From Dehalococcoidia bacterium (GTDB taxonomy: Bacteria; Chloroflexota; Dehalococcoidia; Bin125): a DNA stretch of 64,000 nucleotides. The notes beneath the pieces were generated by a model. The model had not been told where the DNA came from and made no database searches. It saw only the letters and a list, made by a program, of their open reading frames with translations. Every line of letters starts with the position of its first letter. Position 1 is the first letter of the stretch. Location: NCBI GenBank assembly GCA_022826965.1, contig JAJDTU010000009.1:186001-250000 (forward strand), written 5' to 3'. Both the position numbers and the translations under genes were made by a program. Below are positions 56,857 to 64,000 of the stretch, piece by piece.

Positions 56857-57714
56857 ATGGCGTTGGCGGCGTCGGAGCGGGCTCAGATTCGGCAGCAGTT
56901 TGCTGCGATTGAGGGACCGCTGAAGCTGGAGTACTACCACCAGAGCCCGCGTCGGGTGATGGTGCCCGGCCGCCCGGAGAAACCGAGCTGCGCGCTGGCG
57001 AAGGAACTGTACGAGGAGATCGCCGATCTCTCCGAGCACATATCGCTGACCATCTATGAGCACGAGGAGTCGGAGGAGCAGGCCGAGCGGCGAGACATCG
57101 TCGATGTGCCCTGCGTCCTGATTCGCGGCGAGTTGAATCGACCGCTGCGCTTCTACGGGGCGCCGAACGGTCACCTGATGGTGGCGATGATCCGGTCGAT
57201 GGTGCTGGCTTCGACGCTACAGGCGAAGCCGGCCGTCAAGATGAAGCGAGCGCTGGGCAAGCTGCGGCGTCCGACGCGTCTGCGCCTGCTGGGTTCGGCG
57301 TCGGATCCGACGGCTGGCCAGGCGGCGCTGGCAGCCTGTTCGGTCGCTCTGCTCTCACCCAAACTGCAGACGGACGTGTTTGCGATCGAGGAGTTCGGCG
57401 AGATCGGGGCGCGCTCGGGCGTGACAGCGCTGCCAGCGTTGTTTATCGACGATCGGCTGTTCGCCGCCGGATTGGTTGACCCGTTGGAGCTGGTTGAGTT
57501 CATTGGCGTCTGGCAGGCGAATCCGGAGAAGGCGCAGCTGAATCCACCGGCGACGCAGCCCGGCTCGGCGACCGCGTGGCGTCCGGCGCAGCCGCAGCGG
57601 GAGCCGGCGCCGCTCGATCCGATCGCGGCCGCCGCAGGCCGGGCTCGGGAACCGGTGGCGACGCCGGAGGGCATGCGCCGCACGGCGGGCGGCCTCATTG
57701 TGCCGAATCGGTAG
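56857..57714 (+). CDS. PDO-like double thioredoxin-fold protein lacking CxxC
   Basis: 285 residues; the ATG at 56857 is preferred since GAGG lies 6 bases upstream. Two thioredoxin-like folds in the PDO/AhpF-N order are recognisable by EIADLSEHISLTIYEHEE, DVPCVLIRGELNRPLRFYGAPNGH and GVTALPALFIDDRL. In the first domain only Cys45 remains of the CxxC; in the second the CPYC position reads DPTAG (150-154). It therefore cannot cycle disulfides like a PDO. A proline/alanine-rich tail of about 60 residues follows. It lies 60 bp upstream of prfB. Confidence 0.7.
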   Translation: MALAASERAQIRQQFAAIEGPLKLEYYHQSPRRVMVPGRPEKPSCALAKELYEEIADLSEHISLTIYEHEESEEQAERRDIVDVPCVLIRGELNRPLRFYGAPNGHLMVAMIRSMVLASTLQAKPAVKMKRALGKLRRPTRLRLLGSASDPTAGQAALAACSVALLSPKLQTDVFAIEEFGEIGARSGVTALPALFIDDRLFAAGLVDPLELVEFIGVWQANPEKAQLNPPATQPGSATAWRPAQPQREPAPLDPIAAAAGRAREPVATPEGMRRTAGGLIVPNR

Positions 57715-57774
57715 TACGCTCCAACATATAGTTGAGCGGTCGAGCAGTTGACGGACAGTTAGCGGAGATGTGCC

Positions 57775-58912
57775 GTGGTTGGTGTTGACGATCTGCGCGA
57801 GACGCTGACGTCGCTGTCGGAGCGATTGCACGACGTTTTGGAGCGTCTTTGACCTGACCTCGGTGGAGGCGGAGGCTTCGCGGCTGGAGGCCGAATCGAT
57901 GGCGTCCGGCTTCTGGGACGACGCGGAGCGTGCGCGGTCGGTGATGAAGCGGTTGGCGGCTCGCCAGCGCACGATCGAAACGTGGCGGGGTCTGGAGACG
58001 CGGCTGACGGAGGCGGTGGAGTTGTTGGAGCTGGCCGACGACGAGGAACTCGCCGATGACCTGGCCTCGGAAGCTGCGGCGATGGAGGAAGAGATCGAAC
58101 GGCGCTCGTTTGAGTTGGCGTTCTCGGGCCCATACGACGATCGCTCGGCCGTGATCGCGATCTATGCCGGCGCGGGCGGGATCGACTCGCAGGACTGGAC
58201 GGAGATGCTGCTGCGCATGTATCAGCGCTGGGCCGAGCGGGCGGGCTTCGGCGTCGACCTGGTGGACCTGGTGGAAGGTGAAGAGGCGGGGCTCAAGTCG
58301 GCGACGCTTGAGGTCAAGGGCGAAGCGGACGGCGGCGGGGCGTATGGGTGGCTGCGCTCGGAACATGGCGTGCACCGGTTGGTGCGGATCTCGCCGTTCG
58401 ACCAGAATCATGCGCGGCACACATCGTTCGCGCGGGTCGAGATCATGCCTGAGACGGAGGGCGCTGCGGAGGTGGAGATCGACGAGGAGGAGATCAAGAT
58501 CGATGTCTACCGCGCTTCGGGCAACGGCGGTCAGAACGTGCAGAAGAACTCGACGGCGGTACGGATTACGCACTTGCCGACCGGATTTGTCGTGAGCTGC
58601 CAGAACGAGCGCTCGTTGCGGCGCAACCGCGAGTCGGCGATGCGCGTGCTTGAGGCGCGATTGCTGATGCTGGAGGAGCAGAAGCGAGAGGAAGAGCGGC
58701 TGGCGATCCGGGGCGAGCATATCGAGGCGGGCTGGGGCAACCAGATTCGTTCGTACGTGTTGCAGCCGTACCGGATGGTGAAGGATCTGCGCACCCAGCA
58801 TGAGACATCGGACGCCGAGAGCGTGCTTGACGGCGAGCTCGACGAATTCCTCCGCGCATCGCTGAAGCATCAGATTGGGCAGGATGGCGCGCGGGCGGAG
58901 GCGGTGGCATGA
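57775..58912 (+). CDS. prfB: Peptide chain release factor 2, expressed by programmed +1 frameshift
   Basis: Translation starts at GTG 57775 (GGAG 7 bases upstream) and meets TGA at 57850 after 25 codons. Sliding +1 on CTT-TGA-C joins the frame that runs to 58912, for about 370 residues. In the main frame the protein has DLTSVEAEASRLEAES, the RF2 segment AGGIDSQDWTEMLLRMYQRWAER, the RF2-type tripeptide region (SPFDQNHARHTSFA), the GGQ at GNGGQNVQKN, and KMxx/RF2 C-terminus. RF2 terminates at UGA and UAA; the in-frame UGA makes its own synthesis respond to RF2 supply. The stop overlaps the next gene by 4 bp. Confidence 0.95.
57840..57851 (+). promoter_or_regulatory. prfB frameshift signal
   Basis: GGAG at 57840-57843 acts as the internal Shine-Dalgarno-like element, three bases before the slippery CTT, followed by TGA and C. 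This is the same spacing as in E. coli prfB. Confidence 0.93.
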
Positions 58913-60426
58913 AGCGGGTCGGGCTGCTGCTAGCGACGGCCGGGATCATTGCGGCGGCATGGACGTTCATGGCGTCCGTTTCGCCGTTGAACGCGCAGTC
59001 GGCCGAGGAGAGTCCGACGGTCCAGGGGACCCGGTTTGAGAACGCCTGGCCGGACTCGGTAACCGTGACGTCGCTGGTCGGCGGCGCGGAGAATGTCGAG
59101 TCGGCGACGTTCCTGTACGCGGTGCTGCCGGAAGGGGCGCTGACGCGGGAGCCCGCGGAAGTCGCGAGCGGTGACGTGACGCGGGTCACGGCCGTGTTCC
59201 CGACCCGCGATCCGATGCTCTGGATACCGGCAGGCGCCGACTTCGAGTGGCACTGGGAGTTCGTGTTTGCGAACGGTGAGAAGTTCGAGACCGAGCCGCA
59301 GATCTGGCGATACGAGGATCCTCGGTTCGAGTGGCAGTCGATGACGGAGGGCGTGCTGGAGGTCTCGTGGTACGACGACCGGGGCGTGGCGCAGACGATG
59401 CTGGATGAGGGGATTGCTGCGCTCGAGGAGATCTCGCCATTTCTTGGCCTGGACGAATTGATCCCGATCAAGGTGTACGTGTGGGCGAACACGGAAGACG
59501 CACGAGAGGTGGAGCGGATCCAGTCGGAGCGGTTTGAGGAGTCGGTGATTACCGGCGGGACGAGGGTGCTGGCCGATCTGGTGCACATCTACACTCCGTC
59601 GCGCTGGGTGGTACGGCATGAACTGACGCACGTGTTGACCAAGCTGGCCGGTGAGGGTCCGTACGGTGATCTACCGGCCTGGCTTGACGAAGGCATGGCC
59701 ACGCTCGCCGAAGGCGACTGGATCGAGCGTCGGGGCGGTGCGTTGCAGTACGCGATCAACAACGACATCGTGCTGTCGCTGCGGAGCATGGAGTCGCCGT
59801 CGAACCGACCGGGCTTCGTCGACATCTTCTACGGACAGTCGGCGGCCATCGTGTTGTATCTACTCACCGAGTACGGCAACGAGAAGATGAACGACCTGTT
59901 CCGGGCGTTCAAAGAGGGATCGAGCGTTGACGATGCGTTGCTGGAGGTCTACGGCCTCGATCGCGATGCCCTCGATAACGCGTGGCGCGACTCGGTGGGA
60001 CTGGGTCCGAGAGAAGAAGGGGAAGACCGCTCGACCGTGATCGAGGACGAGGTGATCTCGGGTCCCGAAGTGGCCGACGACGAACAGTCGTCGGAGCAGG
60101 CCGCGGAGGCCGAGCAGGACCGCGCGGAGGAATCCCAGATCGAAGACGACGGCGGGGACCAACAGGGATCGCAGCAGCAGGCAGGGCAGGCGGGCGAGGC
60201 GGGCGACGAGGAGCAGCAGGCGGCGGCGAGCGCGACGAGCCGGTCGGACGAGGAGATCGCCGATCGGGTGGCCGAGATCGAGCGGCGCCAGGACGAGCGT
60301 CGGCCGCGTCCGGTCTTTGAGGTCGCAGGTCCGTTCCCGTGGGAGTGGCCGTTGATCGGGATCGCCGGCGGACTGGTGGTATTGAGCGGGCTGTTGCTGG
60401 TCCGGGTGCTGACGGCGCGGGACTGA
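58909..60426 (+). CDS. Peptidase-MA-family membrane metalloprotease
   Basis: 505 residues with a signal/anchor at 5-25 and a C-terminal membrane helix near 475-500. The zinc motif HELTH (237-241) is followed by AWLDEGMA with Glu261, the gluzincin-type third ligand, so the active site looks intact. FYGQSAAIVLYLLTEYG is shared with the catalytically dead relative at 47074-47967. Residues 370-460 are a low-complexity Glu/Gln/Ala-rich linker. It is translationally coupled to prfB (ATGA overlap). The substrate is unknown. Confidence 0.82.
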   Translation: MKRVGLLLATAGIIAAAWTFMASVSPLNAQSAEESPTVQGTRFENAWPDSVTVTSLVGGAENVESATFLYAVLPEGALTREPAEVASGDVTRVTAVFPTRDPMLWIPAGADFEWHWEFVFANGEKFETEPQIWRYEDPRFEWQSMTEGVLEVSWYDDRGVAQTMLDEGIAALEEISPFLGLDELIPIKVYVWANTEDAREVERIQSERFEESVITGGTRVLADLVHIYTPSRWVVRHELTHVLTKLAGEGPYGDLPAWLDEGMATLAEGDWIERRGGALQYAINNDIVLSLRSMESPSNRPGFVDIFYGQSAAIVLYLLTEYGNEKMNDLFRAFKEGSSVDDALLEVYGLDRDALDNAWRDSVGLGPREEGEDRSTVIEDEVISGPEVADDEQSSEQAAEAEQDRAEESQIEDDGGDQQGSQQQAGQAGEAGDEEQQAAASATSRSDEEIADRVAEIERRQDERRPRPVFEVAGPFPWEWPLIGIAGGLVVLSGLLLVRVLTARD

Positions 60427-60433
60427 CTGCGCG

Positions 60434-61330
60434 TTAGCGCTGGCGCGAGATCCGCGCGGCGCGGGTGACGTTGTTGAGCAACATGGCGACGGTCATCGGT
60501 CCGACGCCGCCGGGCACCGGCGTGATCGCGGAGGCGACCTCGCTCACGGCTGCGAAGTCCACATCGCCGACCAGGCGATAGCCGCGCTTGCGGGTTGGAT
60601 CGTCCAGCCGATTGACGCCGACGTCGATCACGGTGACGCCGTTGTGGACCATGTCGGCCGAGATCGTGTTGGGGCGGCCGGTCGCGGCGACGAGGATGTC
60701 GGCTTCTCGGGTGATTGCGGGCAGGTCGGCCGTGTTGGTGTGACAGAGCGTGACGGTGGCGTTGGCGCCCTGCCGTTTCTGGGCGAGCATCGCGGCGAGC
60801 GGCATGCCGACCAGTCGGCTGCGTCCGACGATGACGACGTGTTTGCCGGCCGGATCGGCGCCGCTGCGGACGAGGAGTTGCTGAACGCCGTGCGGTGTGG
60901 CGGGCAGGTAGCGTTCGCGGCCCAGCAGGACGCGTCCCTGGTTGACCGGGTGGAGGCCGTCAACGTCCTTGAGGGGGTCGATGCGGTCGATCAGCAGGTC
61001 GGCATCGACGCCCTCGGGCAGCGGCAGTTGGAGGATGATTCCGTGTACATCGGGATCGGCGTTGAGCAGGTCGATGCGGTCGCGGATTCGACGCTCGGTC
61101 TGTCGGGGATCGAAGTCGGCTTCGATTCGGTGGATGACGACCTTGATCCCGGTTTCCTGACCGGCCTTGTGTTTGCCGCGTACGTAGCTGGCGGAGGCGG
61201 GGTTGTCGCCGACGAGGATGACGGCGAGATGCGGCAAGAGTCCGCCGACGATCATGTCCTCGACCTGCCGCGTCAACGCCTCGCGGATGCCGGCAGCGAT
61301 GGCGGCGCCGTCAATGATCGTGGCCGTCAT
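60434..61330 (-). CDS. folD: Bifunctional methylenetetrahydrofolate dehydrogenase/cyclohydrolase FolD
   Basis: 298 residues, full length. It shows VGDNPASASYVRGKHKAGQETGI with the catalytic lysine, LQLPLPEGVDADLLIDRIDPLKDVDGLH, CTPHGVQQLL-like (PATPHGVQQLL), VVIGRSRLVGMPLAAML and ITPVPGGVGPMTVAMLL. It interconverts methylene- and formyl-tetrahydrofolate in one-carbon metabolism. It lies convergent with the peptidase gene. Confidence 0.97.
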   Translation of the reverse strand: MTATIIDGAAIAAGIREALTRQVEDMIVGGLLPHLAVILVGDNPASASYVRGKHKAGQETGIKVVIHRIEADFDPRQTERRIRDRIDLLNADPDVHGIILQLPLPEGVDADLLIDRIDPLKDVDGLHPVNQGRVLLGRERYLPATPHGVQQLLVRSGADPAGKHVVIVGRSRLVGMPLAAMLAQKRQGANATVTLCHTNTADLPAITREADILVAATGRPNTISADMVHNGVTVIDVGVNRLDDPTRKRGYRLVGDVDFAAVSEVASAITPVPGGVGPMTVAMLLNNVTRAARISRQR

Positions 61331-61404
61331 GCGGTCAGGGTATGGCAGAGACCGAGGATGAAGTGTGACGTGGTTGCTGAGGCAGATTGGTAGGCTGCGA
61401 ATCG

Positions 61405-61794
61405 ATGTTCGGAGACCTGACCTGCGGCGTGGATCTGCTGTTGATTGAGCGGTTCGAAAGCGTGCTCAATCGGCATCCGGATCGATTTCCCAAGCGCATC
61501 CTGACTGATCGGGAGCGCGAGTACTGCGGTGATCGTCTGGCGGAGATGGCGGTGCGGTTTGCCGGCAAGGAAGCGGTGATGAAGTGCCTGGGCACCGGCG
61601 TTCGGGGGGTGAAATGGAAGGAGATCGAGATTCTTGCCAATGCACGCGGCAAGCCGGTGGTGATTCTGCACGGCGGGGCGCGTGAGCGGGCGCGGGAGAT
61701 CGGGCTCGAGCGGATCGAGATTAGTCTGACCCACGAGAAGAACATGGCCTGCGCGTTCGCGGTCGGACAGCCGCGATGGGGGGAGCGACGATGA
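61405..61794 (+). CDS. acpS: Holo-[acyl-carrier-protein] synthase
   Basis: 129 residues from ATG 61405. GVDLLLIERF supplies the metal-binding Asp and FAGKEAVMKCLGTG the conserved Glu and Lys of AcpS. RFPKRILTDREREYC lies between, and ISLTHEKNMACAFAV closes the fold. It attaches phosphopantetheine from CoA to acyl carrier protein. It overlaps the start of the NAD(P)HX repair gene by 4 bp, a common pairing. Confidence 0.95.
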   Translation: MFGDLTCGVDLLLIERFESVLNRHPDRFPKRILTDREREYCGDRLAEMAVRFAGKEAVMKCLGTGVRGVKWKEIEILANARGKPVVILHGGARERAREIGLERIEISLTHEKNMACAFAVGQPRWGERR

Positions 61795-63476
61795 AACTGC
61801 TGACATCAGCGGAGATGCGAGAGCTGGAGGAACGGACGGAGGCGGCGGGCGTCTCGACGGAGACGCTGATGGAGAACGCGGGGCTTGCGGTGGCCCAGGA
61901 AATCTGGATGCAGCTCGGTTCGCTGGAAGATCGACGCATCGCCGTTCTGGTCGGTCCGGGCAACAACGGCGGGGACGGTCTGGTCGCGGCGCGGCATCTG
62001 TTCGAGTGGGGCGCCCAGGTTCGCGTGTATGCGCTCCGAGCACGCAGCGATTCGCAGTGGACGCAAACGGTGGAGATGGGCGTGCCCTGCGGCACGGTGG
62101 CAGAGGACGACGGCTTCGAGGCGCTGGAGGCGCTGCTCTCGGGCGCGGAAGCGGTCGTGGACGCATTGCTGGGGACAGGGTCGTCGCGGCCGATCGAGGG
62201 CGACCTGGCGGGGATCATGGAGCGGCTGGGGGCGATTCGCTCTCGGACCGTGAAGCCGAAGCTGGTTGCGGTCGATCTGCCGACGGGTCTGGACGCCGAC
62301 AGCGGGCGGCTCGATCCGCTTGCCGTGGGGGCCGATGAGACGGTGACCTTCCATGCGCCAAAGGTGGGTCTGTACATGCAGCCGGGAGCGGCGGCGGCGG
62401 GCTCGGTGCAGCAGGTCGAGATCGGAATCCCGGCCGGGCTGGACGATGGTCTGCAGACGGAGGTGCTGGAGCGGCGCGGGGCCAAGGCGCTGCTGCCGGA
62501 GCGACCGTTGGACGGGCACAAGGGCACGTTCGGTCGGGTGCTGGTAATCGCCGGATCTGCGCGCTATCCCGGCGCGGCGGTGCTGGCGGCGCGCGGCGCG
62601 TATCGGGCCGGCGCGGGGCTGGTCACGATTGCGACGCCGCAATCGATCGCGTCGCAGATGGTCGCGGCCGTGCCCGAGGCGACCTTGCTGCCGCTGCCCG
62701 AGTACGACGAGGGCGTCATCTCAGGATTCGCTGCGTGGGAAGTGGTGCGCGACGAGCTTGGGTCGGTGGATGCGGTCGTGATTGGCTGCGGATTCGGGCG
62801 GCACGAGCACAGCGGGAAGTTTGTGCGCGAGTTCCTCATCTCTCCAGAAGTCGGCAGGGTGGGCGGAGTGGTGGTCGATGCCGACGGGTTGAACCTGCTC
62901 TCGGCGGACACGTCCAACCTGCCGCAGGCGGTCGCGCCGGTCATACTGACGCCGCATCCGGGAGAGATGGGCACGCTGGCGGGAATGAGCACGGACGACG
63001 TCCAGCGTCAACGGCTGACGCTGGCGCGAGATCGCGCCGCTGAGTGGAACTGCCACGTCGTGCTGAAGGGTGCGAACACGGTGGTCGCGACGCCCGACCA
63101 TCGCGCGCGGGTGTCGGAGGTCGCACAGCCGGCGCTGGCGACTGCAGGGACCGGCGACGTGCTGAGCGGCGTGATCGGGGCGCTGATCGCCCAGGGATTG
63201 AGCGCGTTTGACGCGGCGACGCTGGGCGTCTACCTGCACGGGGACGCGGGCAATCGGGCGGCTCGGGCGCGAGGGACCATCGGCGTGACCGCGGGTGACG
63301 TCGCCGATCAGATCGCGATGGCTTCACGATCGCTAGCGGGCGAGGAACCGGTCGAGGCGCCGTCGCTCGGGGGCGGATTCGGTATGGGCGGCGGCGACGC
63401 GGGCGGTCTGGGTCAACTGGCCGGCGCGGGAGGTCTGGGCGGCGGGCTTGAGGGTCTGCTCGGCGGCTCGCAATGA
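61791..63476 (+). CDS. nnr: Bifunctional NAD(P)HX epimerase/dehydratase (NnrE-NnrD)
   Basis: 561 residues from ATG 61791 with GGGGAG upstream. The N-terminal YjeF_N epimerase domain has GPGNNGGDGLVAARHL (55-70) and LGTGSSRPIEGDL. The C-terminal carbohydrate-kinase-like dehydratase domain has HKGTFGRVLVIAGSARYPGAAVLAARGAYRAGAGLV, LTPHPGEMGTL, VVLKGANTVV and GTGDVLSG. Together they repair hydrated NADH and NADPH. The last ~45 residues form a glycine-rich tail that is unusual for this family. It is coupled to acpS. Confidence 0.95.
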   Translation: MKLLTSAEMRELEERTEAAGVSTETLMENAGLAVAQEIWMQLGSLEDRRIAVLVGPGNNGGDGLVAARHLFEWGAQVRVYALRARSDSQWTQTVEMGVPCGTVAEDDGFEALEALLSGAEAVVDALLGTGSSRPIEGDLAGIMERLGAIRSRTVKPKLVAVDLPTGLDADSGRLDPLAVGADETVTFHAPKVGLYMQPGAAAAGSVQQVEIGIPAGLDDGLQTEVLERRGAKALLPERPLDGHKGTFGRVLVIAGSARYPGAAVLAARGAYRAGAGLVTIATPQSIASQMVAAVPEATLLPLPEYDEGVISGFAAWEVVRDELGSVDAVVIGCGFGRHEHSGKFVREFLISPEVGRVGGVVVDADGLNLLSADTSNLPQAVAPVILTPHPGEMGTLAGMSTDDVQRQRLTLARDRAAEWNCHVVLKGANTVVATPDHRARVSEVAQPALATAGTGDVLSGVIGALIAQGLSAFDAATLGVYLHGDAGNRAARARGTIGVTAGDVADQIAMASRSLAGEEPVEAPSLGGGFGMGGGDAGGLGQLAGAGGLGGGLEGLLGGSQ

Positions 63477-63521
63477 CAGCGCTCGGGACACATCTGTAGC
63501 CTTGATCGAGGAGGCCGACCA

Positions 63522-64000
63522 GTGGTCACAACGCCCGCCAAGCCAGAGAAGTCTACTGAGCGCCCGGAGGCTTCTCCTCTTCTGTCCGCTTCTGTCAGGG
63601 TGAAACTGCCCGAAGGCTGGGATACCACGGACGAGGCGCTCATGCGCTTGTCCAGTCTCAACGATTCGTGGCTGTTCGAACTGACTGCCGAAGGAGAGTT
63701 GGTGATCATGTCGCCAGAGGGATTCGGCAGCAGCCGAGTCGGGATGGACATTGCTATCCAGATTGGCGCCTGGAGCAATGCCGGCGGGGGCGGCGTGATG
63801 TTTGGCGCGCAACTGGGAGTGAGACTGGCAGATTCGTCCGTCTTATCTCCGGACACGGCCTGGATCAGCGACGAGCTGTTCGGCGAACGTGATGTCAGTG
63901 AGGGCTATCTGAGGGATTGCCCTGAGTTGATCGTGGAAGTCGTGTCGAGGACGGACTCGCTCGTCGAACAGCAAGAAAAGATGCAGCTCTGGATCAAGAA
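63522..64000 (+). CDS. Uma2-family putative endonuclease (3' end outside window)
   Basis: At least 159 residues from GTG 63522 with GAGGAGG 7 bases upstream; the frame is open at the window end. The Uma2 (DUF820) pattern is seen: LWLFELTAEGELVIMSPEGF-like start (WLFELTAEGELVIMSPEGFGS), GAQLGVRLADSSVLSPDTAWISDE and CPELIVEVVSRTDSLVEQQEKMQLW. Thus the D...EVxS catalytic arrangement of PD-(D/E)XK enzymes is kept. Uma2 proteins are abundant in Cyanobacteria and Chloroflexota; the role is uncertain. Confidence 0.9.
   Translation, partial: MVTTPAKPEKSTERPEASPLLSASVRVKLPEGWDTTDEALMRLSSLNDSWLFELTAEGELVIMSPEGFGSSRVGMDIAIQIGAWSNAGGGGVMFGAQLGVRLADSSVLSPDTAWISDELFGERDVSEGYLRDCPELIVEVVSRTDSLVEQQEKMQLWIK

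Noticed and set aside
57863-58912. prfB starting at GTG 57863
   Set aside because: It would lack the RF2 N-terminus, has no ribosome site, and lies directly after the conserved frameshift signal.

Overview
The window is a high-GC, gene-dense chromosomal segment with no rRNA and no CRISPR array. It most resembles a Chloroflexota genome (Dehalococcoidia/SAR202-like or Thermomicrobia-like). The hints are F420-type luciferase-like oxidoreductases, an NDP-forming acyl-CoA synthetase pair, stacked DinB paralogs, peptidase-MA-like membrane proteins, Uma2 and DUF1640-like small proteins, a surface protein ending in a GWN-x-VTW repeat, and a prfB gene that keeps the +1 programmed frameshift. That placement is inference; no phylogenetic marker was tested.

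Layout. 1-9 kb: a surface subtilase cut by the window edge, then a MaoC-like / MoaD-like / molybdo-hydroxylase group, a hydrolase, tRNA-Pro(GGG), MaoC and DUF169. 9-25 kb: a CaCA-type exchanger, Mfd, Pth, a four-domain rhodanese, an Mrr-N-like nuclease, split NDP-forming acyl-CoA synthetase, a secreted unknown and AMP-forming Acs. 25-29 kb: an orphan phage-type terminase with a divergent small-subunit-like gene, then a 690 bp gene-free island packed with palindromic repeats. 29-40 kb: a HAD phosphatase, three DinB proteins in a row, 2-hydroxyacid dehydrogenase with a PRTase, HEPN-like, nitronate monooxygenase, a Phd/VapC pair and an acyl-CoA dehydrogenase. 41-46 kb: a phosphotriesterase-like lactonase coupled to an alpha/alpha-toroid protein, an LLM oxidoreductase and a thioredoxin-fold protein.

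46-55 kb is the most coherent functional block. Mostly on the minus strand it carries inositol-1-phosphate synthase, two HX4(D/E) acyltransferases, a PHP phosphoesterase, a PimA-like glycosyltransferase, a protease-dead peptidase-MA relative and a CDP-alcohol phosphatidyltransferase closely resembling mycobacterial phosphatidylinositol-phosphate synthase. An IMPase/HisN-like phosphatase is divergent to Ino1. Together these suffice, on paper, to make an acylated phosphatidylinositol-hexoside (PIM-like) lipid in a non-actinobacterium. A HEPN-type toxin (Ymh/TIGR02391) and a partner gene sit inside the block on the opposite strand.

55-64 kb is housekeeping: a thioredoxin-like lipoprotein, a second HEPN-like protein, a cysteine-less PDO-like protein, prfB (RF2), a peptidase-MA metalloprotease, FolD, AcpS, NnrE/NnrD and a truncated Uma2 gene.

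A strong non-coding signal runs through the window. About a dozen copies of a ~50 bp double-hairpin repeat (family A), six copies of a second repeat (family B) and several small perfect palindromes (family C) occur only between genes. Stems covary and loops vary, and family C palindromes are nested inside a family A and a family B copy.
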